64,000 nt of DNA from Stenotrophomonas mori (GCF_023556335.1 NZ_JAIKTS010000001.1:1-64000); one strand, 5' to 3'; positions 1 to 9,577 are shown, numbered from the stretch's first letter. Numbers and translations: made by a program. The notes: a model not told the origin generated them from the sequence alone.

Positions 1-266
1 AGGGTGTCGGGAATGATGTCCGGATCGATCAGGTTGGGGCGGTGGCCCTCCAGGCCGAGCAGCACGGCGGTGTCGGTGCCGTGGCCGCGTCCGGTCAGGG
101 CCAGCGAGCCGAACACCTCGGCGCGGAAGCGCACCACGTCCTGGAGCCTGCCCGGATCGAGCAGCCAGCGGTGGACGAAGCGCTCGGCCGCGCGCATCGG
201 GCCCACCGTGTGCGAGGAACTCGGGCCGATGCCGATCTTGAACAGGTCGAACGTACTGACGGACAT
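1..266 (-). CDS. sdaA: L-serine dehydratase (L-serine ammonia-lyase), N-terminal part
   Basis: Only the first 88 or so codons lie in the window; the rest runs off the left edge. Reading leftwards from the ATG at 266 gives a start [20 protein letters not shown] followed by [10 protein letters not shown], the hallmark N-terminus of iron-sulfur L-serine dehydratases of the SdaA type. The family deaminates L-serine to pyruvate and ammonia in the cytoplasm using a [4Fe-4S] cluster; the cluster cysteines are C-terminal and not visible here. It is divergent from the glutaredoxin-like gene at 366, with about 100 bp between them that must hold both promoters. The identification is firm from the SSSHT/GPM block; whether the gene is complete cannot be judged. 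Confidence 0.88.
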   Translation of the reverse strand, partial: MSVSTFDLFKIGIGPSSSHTVGPMRAAERFVHRWLLDPGRLQDVVRFRAEVFGSLALTGRGHGTDTAVLLGLEGHRPNLIDPDIIPDT

Positions 267-365
267 GCGTGTGGCTTCGCAGCGTGTTTCGGGGACGGGC
301 TATTCTACGGTGTCGCTGCCGGCGGCCTTGCCCGCAGCGCAGCATCCGATCCGCGAGGAGCCGCC

Positions 366-596
366 ATGGCCTTGATCCTGTACCAGCGCGACGACTGCCA
401 TCTGTGCGACCAGGCGTTGGCGGTGCTGGCGCAGGCGCGGCTGCCCGAGTTCGAAAGCGTGTTCATCGACGGCGATGCGGCCCTGGAAGCGCGCTATGGC
501 GTGCGGGTCCCGGTGCTGCGCGGTGCGGCCGGCCAGGAGCTGGAATGGCCGTTCGATGCCGTGGCGGTCGCCGCCTGGCTGGACGCGGCGGGTTGA
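366..596 (+). CDS. small glutaredoxin-like (DUF836) thiol protein
   Basis: A 76-residue protein starting MALILYQRDDCHLCDQAL. The CHLC at about residues 11-14 is a CxxC redox motif placed at the end of the first strand, as in the thioredoxin fold. The later VRVPVLR carries the cis-proline position typical of the fold, so this is a glutaredoxin-like protein of the DUF836 family. It probably acts as a small cytoplasmic thiol-disulfide carrier; its partner is unknown. The ATG at 366 was chosen because the family homology starts there; a longer in-frame extension to 42 has no family resemblance and runs antisense through sdaA. It converges on pilR, with a GC-rich hairpin between them. Confidence 0.8.
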   Translation: MALILYQRDDCHLCDQALAVLAQARLPEFESVFIDGDAALEARYGVRVPVLRGAAGQELEWPFDAVAVAAWLDAAG

Positions 597-597
597 T

Positions 598-618
598 CGC
601 GGGCGCGGGGCGCCCGCG
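598..618. terminator. GC hairpin between convergent glutaredoxin gene and pilR
   Basis: A perfect 9-bp stem (CGCGGGCGC / GCGCCCGCG) with a 3-nt GGG loop occupies the short gap between two convergent genes. It has no T-run on either strand, so it is at best a weak or bidirectional terminator, but the position suits one. Confidence 0.4.
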
Positions 619-623
619 GCCGC

Positions 624-2033
624 CTATTCCATGCCCAGCTTCTTCAGCTTGTAGCGCAGGGCGCGGAAGGTGATGCCCAGCTGCGCCGCGGTCCGGGTGC
701 GGTTCCAGCGGTTCTCTTCCAGGGCTTTCTGGATGGCGGCGCGCTCGAGCTGTTCGATGTAGGAGGGCAGCGCGGCGGTCCCGGCCTCGCTCCCGTCGCC
801 GGCGTCCTCGCCTGTGCTGGCAGCACTGGCCACCAGCACCTCGCTGGACGCGGCGGGCAGGCCCAGGTCGTGGGCGTCGATGCTGTCGCCATCGAACAGC
901 GCCAGCGCGCGTTCGAGGATGTTCTCCAGCTCGCGCACGTTGCCGGGGAAGGCGTGGCCGGCGAGTGCGTCGAGGGCGCTGGGCGACAGCGGCGGCGGCG
1001 GTGCCTGCTGCGCGCGCGCGAGCCGTTCGAGGATCGCCGCGGCCAGCTGCGGCAGGTCGCCGCGGCGCTCGCGCAGTGGCGGCACCCGCAGTTCGATCAC
1101 GTTGATGCGGTAGTACAGGTCGTGGCGGAAACGGCCATCGTTCACCAGCGCCGCCAGGTCCTTGTGGGTCGCCGAGAGGATGCGCACGTCCACCGGCACC
1201 TCGGTGGCCGAGCCGACCGGGCGCACCGACTTCTCCTGGATCGCACGCAGCAGCTTGACCTGCATCTGCAACGGCAGCTCGGCCACCTCGTCCAGGAACA
1301 GGGTGCCGCCCTGCGCGGCCTGGAACAGCCCGGGCTTGTCGGCATGCGCGCCGGTGAAGCTGCCCTTCCTGTGGCCGAAGAATTCGCTTTCCATCAGCTC
1401 GCCGGGAATGGCGCCGCAGTTGACGGGGATGAAAGGGCCGGCGGCGCGCGCGCCCTGGTCGTGGATGGTGCGCGCCACCAGCTCCTTGCCGACGCCGGAT
1501 TCGCCGAGGATGTAGATCGGCGCCTGGCTGCGCGCGACCTTGGCGATGGTGGTGCGCAGTTCCCCCATGGCCGGCGAGTCGCCAAGCAGGCGCGAGGCGC
1601 GTTCCGGCGCCGCCGGGTCCGCACCGGGCGCGCCGTGGTTGAGCTGCAGCGCATGCCGGACCATGCCGCGCAGCACGTCGATGTCCACCGGCTTGCTGAC
1701 GAAGTCGAAGGCGCCGGCCTTCAGCGCCTCCACCGCCAGGTCGATGCTGCCGAACGCGGTGATCATCGCCACCGGGGTACGCGGATGGTCGCGGACGATC
1801 TCGGCTACCAGGTCGATGCCGTTGCCGTCGGGCAGGCGCATGTCGGTCAGGCACAGGTCGAAGCGGTCGCGGGCCAGCAGCTCGCGGGCTTCCCCGAGGT
1901 TGGCCGCGGTGCTGGTCCGCAGGCCCATCCGCCCCAGGGTGAGGACCAGCAGTTCGCGGATATCCCGTTCGTCGTCGACGACCAGTGCGCTATGCGTCAC
2001 ATTCATGTCCGGAACGATAGCCGAGTCGGTCAC
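624..2033 (-). CDS. pilR: sigma-54-dependent response regulator PilR
   Basis: 469 residues in the classic NtrC layout. The receiver domain (about 14-130) has the phospho-acceptor Asp64 in [10 protein letters not shown]. The AAA+ domain follows (Walker A GESGVGKE near residue 178, GSFTGA loop that contacts sigma-54, Walker [10 protein letters not shown]). A Fis-type helix-turn-helix lies at the C-terminus ([20 protein letters not shown]). PilR activates sigma-54 transcription of the type IV pilin gene when phosphorylated by PilS. The GTG at 2033 is the longest start; the ATG at 2006 ([13 protein letters not shown]) is an alternative that starts right at the receiver. It lies 103 bp downstream of pilS on the same strand. 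The pilA/B/C/D genes often found nearby are not in the window. Confidence 0.92.
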   Translation of the reverse strand: MTDSAIVPDMNVTHSALVVDDERDIRELLVLTLGRMGLRTSTAANLGEARELLARDRFDLCLTDMRLPDGNGIDLVAEIVRDHPRTPVAMITAFGSIDLAVEALKAGAFDFVSKPVDIDVLRGMVRHALQLNHGAPGADPAAPERASRLLGDSPAMGELRTTIAKVARSQAPIYILGESGVGKELVARTIHDQGARAAGPFIPVNCGAIPGELMESEFFGHRKGSFTGAHADKPGLFQAAQGGTLFLDEVAELPLQMQVKLLRAIQEKSVRPVGSATEVPVDVRILSATHKDLAALVNDGRFRHDLYYRINVIELRVPPLRERRGDLPQLAAAILERLARAQQAPPPPLSPSALDALAGHAFPGNVRELENILERALALFDGDSIDAHDLGLPAASSEVLVASAASTGEDAGDGSEAGTAALPSYIEQLERAAIQKALEENRWNRTRTAAQLGITFRALRYKLKKLGME

Positions 2034-2136
2034 GGATCGTCACCCCGCGGCGACCGTTCCGGCACCGTGTCCGGAATGTCCCGTCATTGGCCCGATGGCG
2101 TGTCCGCGGGACACCGCAGGCGCTGCATGGCGCGGC

Positions 2137-3756
2137 TCAGGCCGGTGCCAGCGCGCCGTGCGGGGCGGCCATGACGATACGAAAATGCGCGCCGCGCTCG
2201 GCCGGCACATGCTCCAGCCGGGCCTGGTTGGCGCGGCACAGCTCGCCGGCGATGTACAGCCCCAGCCCGGTGCCGTGCTCGGAGGTGGTGAAGAAGGGGC
2301 GGAACAGCTGCGCCGCGGCGGCCCCGGGAATGCCGGGCCCCTGGTCGATGACGTCGATGCGGGCATGGCGGCCGGCGCTGGACACCTCGATCCGCACCCG
2401 TGCCGGCGCGTCGCCGTCGCGCCCGTACTTGAGCGCGTTGTGCACCAGTGCGGTCAGCACCTGGTGCAGGTGGCGGGGATCCATCACCGCCGGCACCGAG
2501 GAGGCGTCCGCCAGGCAGCGCACGTCGTCGGTCTCGGCCGAAAGGGTCTGCTGGTAGTCCAGCACGAAGCGGCGCACGAAGCTGGCCAGGTCCAGGTTCT
2601 CGGGGGTGGCGCGTTCGCGCCGGGCCAGTGCCAGCACGCTCTCGACGATGCCGTTGGTGCGCTGGCACTGCTGGTGGATGATCTGCAGCAGCCGCTGGTC
2701 GTCCGGGCCGAGGTCGCTGGACTCCTTCAGCAGCTGGGTGGCGTAGTTGATCGCCGCCAGCGGGTTGCGGATCTCGTGGGCCAGGCTCGCCGAGAAGCGC
2801 CCGAGCGTGGACAGGGTCAGGGACTCGGCGCGGCGCGAGACCACGCTGGTGTCGTCCAGGAACAGCAGGGCCTGGTCGCTGTTGGCGAACAGGCGTGCGA
2901 AGCGTGGCTGCACCTCGGCCTGGCCATCGGCCAGCCGCAGGGGCAGCTCCTCGCCGGCCCAGCCGTTGCGCCAGCGCTGCAGCCGTCGTTCCAGTTCCGG
3001 CGCCACCTGCGCCAGGGGGAGGTCGCCGCTGGCGAGACCGCCGTCGCCATCACCGCCCTCGAGCAGCGCGGCGGCGGCTTCGTTGGCCAGGACGATGCGG
3101 CCGTCGCCATCCACCAGCAGGACGCCGGTGCGCAGGCGGCGGATGATCAGTTCATTGACCTCGAACAGGTTGGCGACCTCGGCGCCGCGGCGCTCGGCCA
3201 GCTGCTGGTTGCGGCGGGCGCGGCTGCCGACCTGGTGGCTGATCCAGGCCAGTGCCAGGTAGCTGGTGATGAACATGGCCAGCTCGGCCGCGGAGCGGGT
3301 GTCCGGGCCAGCCTCCAGCTCGCGCCAGGCGAATTCGACGACGGTGGCGACGCTGGCGGCCAGTGCGGCCAGCAGGCCGCGCGACAGCGGCAGCATCGTG
3401 GCCGCCGCGGAGATGTTGAACAGCAGCGACATCGAGATCCCGGCACTGGCGCCGGGCAGGGCGTGAGTCAGCAGCGTAGCGGCGAGGATGTCGACCATCG
3501 CCCCCCAGAACACCAGCGGCCGCAACCAGCGTTCGTCGCGCCCCCAGGCCAGCAGGCCCAGCGCGACCGGTAAGTAGCCGAGCGAGACGGCGCGGGCCAG
3601 CGGCGGGTGGTGGGCCTCGCTCATCAGCGCGCTCAGCGGGCTGAACACCAGGGCCGCGATCAGGCTGGCGATCAGCACCCGGTACAGCGCGAAGAAATAC
3701 AGTTCGCGCCGCGGTATCGATTCGATGCGGTCGATCAGCGAGGGGCTGTGGGGCAC
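2137..3756 (-). CDS. pilS: membrane sensor histidine kinase PilS
   Basis: 539 residues from a GTG at 3756, chosen because GGAG sits 9 nt upstream and the N-terminus VPHSPSLIDRIES leads directly into the membrane domain. Hydrophobic helices fill about residues 20-175. They are followed by a PAS-like segment (VNELIIRRLRTGVLLVDGDG), then the dimerisation box with phospho-acceptor His327 (ASLAHEIRNPLAAI). The HATPase domain shows the N box (LVHNALKYG), DQGPGIPG and GTGLGL. PilS is the polar inner-membrane kinase controlling pilin expression through PilR, which follows it. It is divergent from sucC. The long in-frame extension up to 4029 has no similarity to the family and is not used. Confidence 0.92.
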   Translation of the reverse strand: MPHSPSLIDRIESIPRRELYFFALYRVLIASLIAALVFSPLSALMSEAHHPPLARAVSLGYLPVALGLLAWGRDERWLRPLVFWGAMVDILAATLLTHALPGASAGISMSLLFNISAAATMLPLSRGLLAALAASVATVVEFAWRELEAGPDTRSAAELAMFITSYLALAWISHQVGSRARRNQQLAERRGAEVANLFEVNELIIRRLRTGVLLVDGDGRIVLANEAAAALLEGGDGDGGLASGDLPLAQVAPELERRLQRWRNGWAGEELPLRLADGQAEVQPRFARLFANSDQALLFLDDTSVVSRRAESLTLSTLGRFSASLAHEIRNPLAAINYATQLLKESSDLGPDDQRLLQIIHQQCQRTNGIVESVLALARRERATPENLDLASFVRRFVLDYQQTLSAETDDVRCLADASSVPAVMDPRHLHQVLTALVHNALKYGRDGDAPARVRIEVSSAGRHARIDVIDQGPGIPGAAAAQLFRPFFTTSEHGTGLGLYIAGELCRANQARLEHVPAERGAHFRIVMAAPHGALAPA

Positions 3757-3894
3757 GCGTACGGGCTCCGTCGGTGGGCGGCAGGCGGCAGTATAGGGGC
3801 CGGGCACGCCGGCTCCGGCCCCCGCGAGCCCCGCCGTGGCGTGCTCTGCGGGTCCGGCGGCGGGCTGCGCAGGGCCGCCGCGGGGCCGGATTCT

Positions 3895-3923
3895 TTGCGC
3901 CACGCGGCGCGGTCGGCGACAAT
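3895..3923 (+). promoter_or_regulatory. possible promoter of sucCD
   Basis: A TTGCGC hexamer (3895-3900) and a GACAAT hexamer (3918-3923) are separated by exactly 17 bp, about 80 bp upstream of the sucC ATG. The matches to the sigma-70 consensus are only 3/6 and 4/6, so this is a tentative call. Confidence 0.3.
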
Positions 3924-4004
3924 GGCGGGCCCGCCCGGCGTCCAGGAAAGCCATTCGATGGCCCTGTCGGCCGCTGGCGGTTGTTCCCCTTCCCACGGTG
4001 ACGC

Positions 4005-5174
4005 ATGAATTTCCACGAATACCAGTCAAAACAACTGCTTGCCGAGTACGGCATCCCGGTCCCGGCCGGCAAGGTCGCTGCGACCCCGGACGAAGCGGTT
4101 GCCGCTGCCAACTCCCTGGGCCAGGGCCCCTGGATGGTCAAGGCGCAGATCCACGCTGGCGGCCGCGGCAAGGCTGGCGGCGTCAAGTTCTGCAAGACCA
4201 CCGACGACGTGAAGGCCGCTGCGGCCAAGATGCTCGGCACCAAGATGGCCACCTACCAGACCGCTGGCGTCGAGCTGCCGGTGAACCTGGTGCTGGTGAC
4301 CACCGCCGGCGAGATCGTCAAGGAGCTGTACCTGTCGGTGCTGGTCGACCGTGGCACCAAGACCATCACCTACATCGCTTCTTCGGAAGGCGGCGTGGAG
4401 ATCGAGCAGGTCGCGGCTGAAACCCCGGAGCTGATCCACTCGCTGAACGTCGACTTCGTCGAAGGCGTGCAGGGTTACCACGGCCGTGATTTCGGCTTCA
4501 AGCTGGGCCTGACCGCCAAGCAGGCCGGCCAGTTCGCCAGCATCATGGTGAACCTGTACCGCCTGTTCAACGAAAAGGACCTGGCCCTGGTTGAAATCAA
4601 CCCGCTGGCCATCCTGGACGACGGCAACCTGTACGCGCTGGACGGCAAGTTCGACAGCGACGACAACGCCGCGTTCCGCCAGAAGGCCCTGGTCGCCATG
4701 CGCGACAAGACCCAGGAAGATCCGACCGAAGTGATCGCTTCGGAGCTGGACATCAACTACGTCACCATGGACGGCAACATCGGCTGCATGGTGAACGGCG
4801 CCGGCCTGGCCATGGCCACCATGGACGTCATCAAGCTCAACGGCGGCGAGCCGGCGAACTTCCTGGACGTGGGCGGCGGTGCCAACAAACAGCGCGTCAT
4901 CGAAGCGTTCAAGCTGATCCTGTCCTCGGACAAGGTTGAAGGCATCTTCGTCAACATCTTCGGCGGCATCGTCCGCTGCGACATGATTGCCGAAGGCATC
5001 ATCGCCGCCGTGAAGGAAGTGGGCGTCAAGGTGCCGGTCGTGGTGCGCCTGGAAGGCACCAACGTGGAAGAAGGCAAGCAGCTGCTGCGCGACAGCGGCA
5101 TGGCCATCATCCCGGCTGACAACATCAACGATGGCGCCAAGAAGATCGTTGAAGCTGTCAAGAACGCTGCCTGA
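4005..5174 (+). CDS. sucC: succinyl-CoA synthetase, beta subunit
   Basis: 389 residues, the normal length. It starts [20 protein letters not shown], the usual SucC N-terminus. The ATP-grasp domain contains [12 protein letters not shown], and the C-terminal CoA-ligase half contains [15 protein letters not shown] and [10 protein letters not shown]. SucC binds nucleotide and, with SucD, carries out substrate-level phosphorylation in the TCA cycle (succinyl-CoA + ADP + Pi to succinate + ATP). sucD follows after 20 bp, so the two form an operon. Codon use is unusually clean (few rare codons, many AAC/AAG/CTG), as expected of a highly expressed gene. Confidence 0.98.
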   Translation: MNFHEYQSKQLLAEYGIPVPAGKVAATPDEAVAAANSLGQGPWMVKAQIHAGGRGKAGGVKFCKTTDDVKAAAAKMLGTKMATYQTAGVELPVNLVLVTTAGEIVKELYLSVLVDRGTKTITYIASSEGGVEIEQVAAETPELIHSLNVDFVEGVQGYHGRDFGFKLGLTAKQAGQFASIMVNLYRLFNEKDLALVEINPLAILDDGNLYALDGKFDSDDNAAFRQKALVAMRDKTQEDPTEVIASELDINYVTMDGNIGCMVNGAGLAMATMDVIKLNGGEPANFLDVGGGANKQRVIEAFKLILSSDKVEGIFVNIFGGIVRCDMIAEGIIAAVKEVGVKVPVVVRLEGTNVEEGKQLLRDSGMAIIPADNINDGAKKIVEAVKNAA

Positions 5175-5194
5175 TCCGACACCAAGGAATTCCC

Positions 5195-6070
5195 ATGTCT
5201 GTTTTGATTAACAAGAACACCAAGGTGATCGTGCAGGGCTTCACCGGCCAGCAGGGCACCTTCCACGCCACCCAGATGATCGAGTACGGCACCCAGGTTG
5301 TTGGCGGCGTGACCCCGGGCAAGGGGGGCACCACCCACATCGACCTGCCGGTCTTCAACACCGTGGCCGACGCCGTGCAGAGCACCGGCGCCAACGCTTC
5401 GGTCATCTACGTGCCGCCGCCGTACGCCGCCGACGCGATCCTGGAAGCCGCGGCCGCCGGCATCGAGGTCATCGTCTGCATCACCGAGGGCATCCCGGTG
5501 CTGGACATGCTGCGCGTCAAGAACGTGCTGACCCGTTCGCATCCGGACACCGTGCTGATCGGGCCGAACTGCCCGGGCGTCATCACCCCGGGCGAGTGCA
5601 AGATCGGCATCATGCCGGGCCACATCCACCAGCCGGGCAAGATCGGCATCGTGTCGCGTTCGGGCACCCTGACCTATGAAGCGGTCAAGCAGACCACCGA
5701 AGTCGGCCTGGGCCAGTCCACCTGCATCGGCATCGGTGGTGACCCGATCAACGGCCTGAACTTCGTCGACTGCCTGAAGCTGTTCAACGAAGACCCGCAG
5801 ACCGAAGGCATCATCATGGTCGGCGAAATCGGCGGCGACGCCGAGGAAGCCGGCGCCGAGTACATCAAGAACCACGTGAAGAAGCCGGTCGTCGGTTTCA
5901 TCGCCGGTGCGTCGGCTCCGGCCGGCAAGCGCATGGGCCACGCCGGTGCGATCGCCTCGGGCGGCAAGGGTACGGCGGAAGGCAAGTTCGCCGCGATGGA
6001 AGCTGCCGGTGTTGTCACCGTCCGCTCGCCGGGCGACCTGGGCGCGGCCATCGCCAAGCTGGTCAAGTAA
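5195..6070 (+). CDS. sucD: succinyl-CoA synthetase, alpha subunit
   Basis: 291 residues. The N-terminal CoA-binding Rossmann part ([19 protein letters not shown]) is complete, as is the phospho-histidine region [14 protein letters not shown] with the active-site His at residue 249. SucD carries the phosphohistidine intermediate and the CoA site of the TCA-cycle enzyme; SucC gives the nucleotide site. A good SD-like AAGGAATT lies about 6 nt upstream of the ATG. A textbook intrinsic terminator follows the stop by about 20 bp, closing the operon. Confidence 0.98.
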   Translation: MSVLINKNTKVIVQGFTGQQGTFHATQMIEYGTQVVGGVTPGKGGTTHIDLPVFNTVADAVQSTGANASVIYVPPPYAADAILEAAAAGIEVIVCITEGIPVLDMLRVKNVLTRSHPDTVLIGPNCPGVITPGECKIGIMPGHIHQPGKIGIVSRSGTLTYEAVKQTTEVGLGQSTCIGIGGDPINGLNFVDCLKLFNEDPQTEGIIMVGEIGGDAEEAGAEYIKNHVKKPVVGFIAGASAPAGKRMGHAGAIASGGKGTAEGKFAAMEAAGVVTVRSPGDLGAAIAKLVK

Positions 6071-6093
6071 GACCGGCTGCCATACGGCGCAAC

Positions 6094-6127
6094 AAAAAGG
6101 CCGCCCTTCGGGGCGGCCTTCTTGTTT
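6094..6127 (+). terminator. intrinsic terminator of sucCD
   Basis: The stem AAGGCCGCCC / GGGCGGCCTT with a TTCG tetraloop is preceded by an A-run and followed by CTTGTTTT. It lies just after the sucD stop and can work on both strands because of the A-run, so it could also stop transcription arriving from the DUF3108 genes. Confidence 0.9.
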
Positions 6128-6263
6128 TCCCGGGCGTCCCGGGAAAAGGCCCGGAAGGCTGCATGCAGGGGCGGCATGAGGTCCCCGTGGTCCGGACCTC
6201 CGCCGCCGTCTCCACCCGGGGCATGGGCGCGGCGGAGCGGGTCGGGCGAGTTGCCCGGCCGCT

Positions 6264-6938
6264 TCAGTGCAGCGACTTGATGGTCAGGTCCAGTGCGTCC
6301 TTGCCGCGTTCGCGCTGCAGCAGCCGCACCGGCACCGGCATGTCCGCGACGATCCAGGCGATCTGCTCCTTGTCGCCGTCGGTGCGTGCGACCTTGGTCG
6401 CCTCCACGGTGCGGCCGTCCACGGTCATGTTCTCCTTGCCGATGACCCGGTAGGCCAGCGACTTGACCCGGCCGCCGTCGACCATCCGGTAGCGCAGCGG
6501 CTTGCCGTCGGCGACATCGCGGGCGATGGCGAGGTTGATCAGCAGGCCGTCCATGTCGCCGCTGCGCAGTGCCACCGGTCCGCGCCGGTCGGGCTTGACG
6601 TCGCCGCTCCAGGTGGCCTGGTTGCTGTTCCAGTCATAGCGCGCGTCCACCGTGCGGCGCTTGAACGGCACCACCGAGGCATCGTGGCTGCTCAACGGCC
6701 GCAGGCCGCCTTCGTGTTCCTCGAACAGCGTGCTCTGGCTCAGTTCCGCGAGCTGGTTCTTGACCTGGAGGCTGTAGCGCCACCTGCCGTCGTTCTCCGC
6801 GGCCAGGGTCATCACGCCGTTGGCCTGCAGGCCCATGTAGCTGGCCTGGTAATCGGCGCTGAAGGGCTCGACCGCCAGGGCGGGGAGGCTGGCCAGGGCG
6901 GCCGCGGCCAGGACCAGGGGGCGCAGGAAGGTCTTCAT
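6264..6938 (-). CDS. DUF3108 periplasmic protein (second copy)
   Basis: 224 residues with a clear signal peptide (MKTFLRPLVLAAAALASLPALA, cleavage near residue 22). The DUF3108 body follows: FSADYQASYMGLQANGVMTL, then QSTLFEEHEGGLRPLSS and QIAWIVADMPVPVRLLQRE. The family is periplasmic and of unknown biochemistry; its fold is thought to be a beta-barrel-like lipid-binding shape, but nothing here shows a ligand. The start at 6938 is supported by AAGGAG 7 nt upstream, which lies inside the end of the preceding gene; only 2 bp separate the two genes. It is a paralogue of the neighbouring gene at 6941 and shares block after block with it, so this is a tandem duplication. Confidence 0.82.
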   Translation of the reverse strand: MKTFLRPLVLAAAALASLPALAVEPFSADYQASYMGLQANGVMTLAAENDGRWRYSLQVKNQLAELSQSTLFEEHEGGLRPLSSHDASVVPFKRRTVDARYDWNSNQATWSGDVKPDRRGPVALRSGDMDGLLINLAIARDVADGKPLRYRMVDGGRVKSLAYRVIGKENMTVDGRTVEATKVARTDGDKEQIAWIVADMPVPVRLLQRERGKDALDLTIKSLH

Positions 6939-6940
6939 GC

Positions 6941-7735
6941 TCAGGCTCCTTGATATTCGATCAGGCGCAGGTCGATGGCGTCCTCGCCGTCTTCCCGCTG
7001 CAGGATGCGTACCGGGGTCGGCACGCCGTTGGCGATCCACAGGATGGTCTCGTCGTTGCCGCCGTTGGTGCGGTAGACGCGCAGGGCGTCGTAGCTGAGA
7101 TCGCCGGCCTGGACGATCTCGGTGGCGTCGGCGGCCTGGTACTCGTACTGCCGCACCCGGCCGACGTCGACGAAGCGGTAGCGCAGGGGCTGCCCCGGCC
7201 GGGCGTCGCGCATCAGCGACAGGTTGAGCAGCAGTGCGCTCTGGTCACCGCGCTGCAGGGCGATGGGGCGCCGGCGGTCCTTCTTCAGGTCGCCCTGCCA
7301 CTGTGCCACATGCTCCTGCCAGTTGTAGGTGCCGGTGACCTTCTTGCCGAGGAACAGGGCCTTCTTCACCGTGCTCTGGCTCAGCGGCACGTACACCGTT
7401 TCCTGGTTGTCGAAGACCGTGCTCTGTTCGAGGTTCAGGCCGAGGATGCCGGCGAACCCGCGCCGGCCACGCACCGCCATGTCCACCTGCCAGCGGCTGC
7501 CCTGCTCGTGGGTCACGCGCAGGGTGGCGTCGCCGGCCTCCCGCCCCTTGTAGAAGGCCTGGTAGGTGGCGACGAACGGCTCCAGCGGTGGCGGGTCCCA
7601 TTGCGGTGGCGGCGGCATGCCGCCGTCGGCCGCGGGCACGGCCGGTGCCGCCACGGTCGGCGCATCCTGGGCGGAGGCCGGCAGCGTGGCCAGCAGGCTG
7701 GCCAGCGCGATGGGTCTGAGGAGGGCGGTGATCAT
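6941..7735 (-). CDS. DUF3108 periplasmic protein (first copy)
   Basis: 264 residues, with signal peptide MITALLRPIALASLLATLPASAQ and then a proline-rich linker (about residues 25-47) before the DUF3108 domain (FVATYQAFYKGREAGDATLR; QSTVFDNQETVYVPLSQST; ILWIANGVPTPVRILQRE). The ATG at 7735 is used because the signal peptide starts there; a 14-codon upstream extension lacks sense. It follows purN by 62 bp on the same strand and is probably the fifth gene of the purM-purN transcript. The role is unknown; it is placed in the periplasm from the signal peptide. Confidence 0.82.
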   Translation of the reverse strand: MITALLRPIALASLLATLPASAQDAPTVAAPAVPAADGGMPPPPQWDPPPLEPFVATYQAFYKGREAGDATLRVTHEQGSRWQVDMAVRGRRGFAGILGLNLEQSTVFDNQETVYVPLSQSTVKKALFLGKKVTGTYNWQEHVAQWQGDLKKDRRRPIALQRGDQSALLLNLSLMRDARPGQPLRYRFVDVGRVRQYEYQAADATEIVQAGDLSYDALRVYRTNGGNDETILWIANGVPTPVRILQREDGEDAIDLRLIEYQGA

Positions 7736-7797
7736 GCTCGGGCGGCCGGGAGGGGAGGAAGGATCATGCCAGCCCACGCATCAGCGGCATGTGCGGA

Positions 7798-8457
7798 TCA
7801 GGCGTTCAGGGTTCCGTGGGAATCTAGGCGCAGTGGACTAAACAGGGACTGACCATCGAGCAGCACCGTGCCTGCCTGTTCAGTCACGCGCCCGGCGACC
7901 AGCAGCCGCAGGGTCGCCAGCAGCAGCGGGTGTTCGACCGCCAGCACCCGTGCGGCCAGGGTGTCGGGCGTGTCTCCGGCCAGCACCGGCACCCGTGCCT
8001 GGGCGATCACCGCCCCGGCATCCAGTTCCGGGACCACGAAATGCACGCTCGCGCCGTGCTCGGCGTCGCCGGCCTCGAGCGCCCGGGCATGGGTATGCAG
8101 GCCCTTGTGCAGCGGCAGCAGCGAGGGATGGATGTTGACCAGCCGCCGCTCGAAGCGCTGCACGAAACCGGCGCCGAGGATGCGCATGTAGCCGGCACAT
8201 ACGACCCAGTCCGGCGCGCACGCGGCGACGGCGTCGCCGAGCGCGGCATCGAAGGCCTCGCGGCTGCCGGCATCGCGTGGCGCGTGCGCCCAGCGTTGTG
8301 CCGGCGGCACCTTCTCCAGCGCCGCGGCACCGGGACGGTCGGAGAACACCCCGACGACCTGTGCCTGCAGCCGGCCCCCGGCGATGCCGTCGAGCAGGCA
8401 CTGCAGGTTGCTGCCGCGGCCGGAGGCCAGCACCGCGATGCGGGGCAGGGCGCTCAT
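7798..8457 (-). CDS. purN: phosphoribosylglycinamide formyltransferase
   Basis: 219 residues. The start ALPRIAVLASGRGSNLQCLL is the phosphate-binding loop of GAR transformylase. The catalytic region VNIHPSLLPLHKGLHTHARAL (split by position) has the conserved N-x-H-P-S-L-L-P, and HFVVPELDAGAVIAQARV with the catalytic Asp follows. PurN transfers a formyl group from 10-formyl-THF to GAR in step 3 of de novo purine synthesis. Its ATG overlaps the stop of the preceding membrane gene as ATGA, pointing to coupled translation. Confidence 0.96.
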   Translation of the reverse strand: MSALPRIAVLASGRGSNLQCLLDGIAGGRLQAQVVGVFSDRPGAAALEKVPPAQRWAHAPRDAGSREAFDAALGDAVAACAPDWVVCAGYMRILGAGFVQRFERRLVNIHPSLLPLHKGLHTHARALEAGDAEHGASVHFVVPELDAGAVIAQARVPVLAGDTPDTLAARVLAVEHPLLLATLRLLVAGRVTEQAGTVLLDGQSLFSPLRLDSHGTLNA

Positions 8458-9119
8458 CGCCGGCTCCGCGCCGCAAGCGGCGCGGCCAGCAGGCTGCCGA
8501 GCGTTGCCAGCAGCATGTCGGCATGCGCGTCCCAGATGTCGCCCTGCTGGCCGTTGTAGGCTTCGGCGGCCTCCGGGGACAGGGCCAGTGCGATGCCCCA
8601 TTCCAGCCATTCATAGACCAGGCTGGAGCACATCACCGCCATCACCGCCAGGGCGGCGGCGTGGGCGCCACGCAGCGCCGGCCAGGCATGCCGCGCCAGC
8701 TGCGCCAGCGCCGGAGTGAAGCAGATGCCGTAGAGCAGGTGGACGAGGCGGTCGAAATGGTTGCGCCGCCAGCCGAAGGCGGCCTCCGGCGACCAGCCGG
8801 CCAGCGAATGCAGCCAGGCGTCGTAGGGCACGTTGGAATAGAGCCAGCGGGCGCCGATGCAATGCAGCGCAAGGAACCCGCAGACCGCGGCGAAGGCCGG
8901 TGCGTCCAGCGGCCAGCGCCGGTCCACCCACCACAGCGCGGCCAGCCCGGCCACCGTCAAGCTGCTGTGCAGGGCCTGCTCCAGCGGCCACAACGGCGCG
9001 ATCCAGGTCAGCGCGAACACCGCGATGACCGCCGCATAGGCGACGATCTTGACGCCGGCGGCCGGCCTCCGCGCCGCGGGCCCGGTGGCGGCGGACGACG
9101 GGACGGGCGGGCGGCTCAA
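8454..9119 (-). CDS. DUF2238 inner-membrane protein
   Basis: About 221 residues if it starts at the TTG at 9119, whose bases overlap the stop of the upstream gene (TTGA). No ATG or GTG is available before the conserved region KIVAYAAVIAVFALTWIAPLW, so a TTG start with translational coupling is the most likely reading; this start is uncertain. The sequence shows about six hydrophobic helices and the DUF2238 (YjdF-type) blocks NHFDRLVHLLYG and EWGIALALSPEAAEAYNGQQGDIWDAHAD. Function is unknown. It lies between purM and purN, joined by overlaps on both sides. Confidence 0.78.
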   Translation of the reverse strand: MSRPPVPSSAATGPAARRPAAGVKIVAYAAVIAVFALTWIAPLWPLEQALHSSLTVAGLAALWWVDRRWPLDAPAFAAVCGFLALHCIGARWLYSNVPYDAWLHSLAGWSPEAAFGWRRNHFDRLVHLLYGICFTPALAQLARHAWPALRGAHAAALAVMAVMCSSLVYEWLEWGIALALSPEAAEAYNGQQGDIWDAHADMLLATLGSLLAAPLAARSRR

Positions 9120-9553
9120 GCGAAGGCCGCCTTGACCGACGGCCGCAGCAGCACCACCAGGGTGAAGACCCCCAGCACGGTGCCGAAGGGCATCAGCAGG
9201 CAGGACAGGCCGGCCACGACCAGGCACAGGGTGTGGCGCCGGCGGCGGGCCAGGCAGCGCCCGGCATAGGCGATGCTGGCGGCCAGCGCCAGGCCGAGGG
9301 TGATGGCCACGGCGGCGAACACGACGAAGATCCAGCCGACCAGCTGCGGTTCCAGTTCCGGGCCCCCGGAGGACGACGGCATCCGGCCGCTGACCATGGC
9401 CAGCCCCATCACCAGGTGCAGCACCGGGAACAACGAGAACAGGCCGGTCAGCGCCGCCACCACGTAATGGAAGATCGACAGCAGGCGCAGCTGCGCGGCG
9501 TCGTCCGTGCCGGCAGCAGCCGGAGCCGGAGCGGGAGGGGGGACGGTAGTCAT
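9116..9553 (-). CDS. small integral membrane protein of unknown function
   Basis: 145 residues. A proline/alanine-rich, probably cytoplasmic N-terminus (1-20) is followed by hydrophobic segments near 25-55, 70-95 and 105-140, suggesting three or four membrane helices. The arginine cluster CLARRRRHTLC lies in a cytoplasmic loop. I do not recognise a named domain with certainty; similar small proteins occur beside purM in xanthomonads. The ATG at 9553 is 24 bp downstream of purM. It probably belongs to the purine transcript without a known role in it. Confidence 0.65.
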   Translation of the reverse strand: MTTVPPPAPAPAAAGTDDAAQLRLLSIFHYVVAALTGLFSLFPVLHLVMGLAMVSGRMPSSSGGPELEPQLVGWIFVVFAAVAITLGLALAASIAYAGRCLARRRRHTLCLVVAGLSCLLMPFGTVLGVFTLVVLLRPSVKAAFA

Positions 9554-9577
9554 GCGCGGGTCTCGCGGGGGAAGGGA

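Noticed and set aside
42..365. Long N-terminal extension of the glutaredoxin-like protein
   Set aside because: It runs antisense through sdaA and has no family similarity; the fold starts at the ATG at 366.
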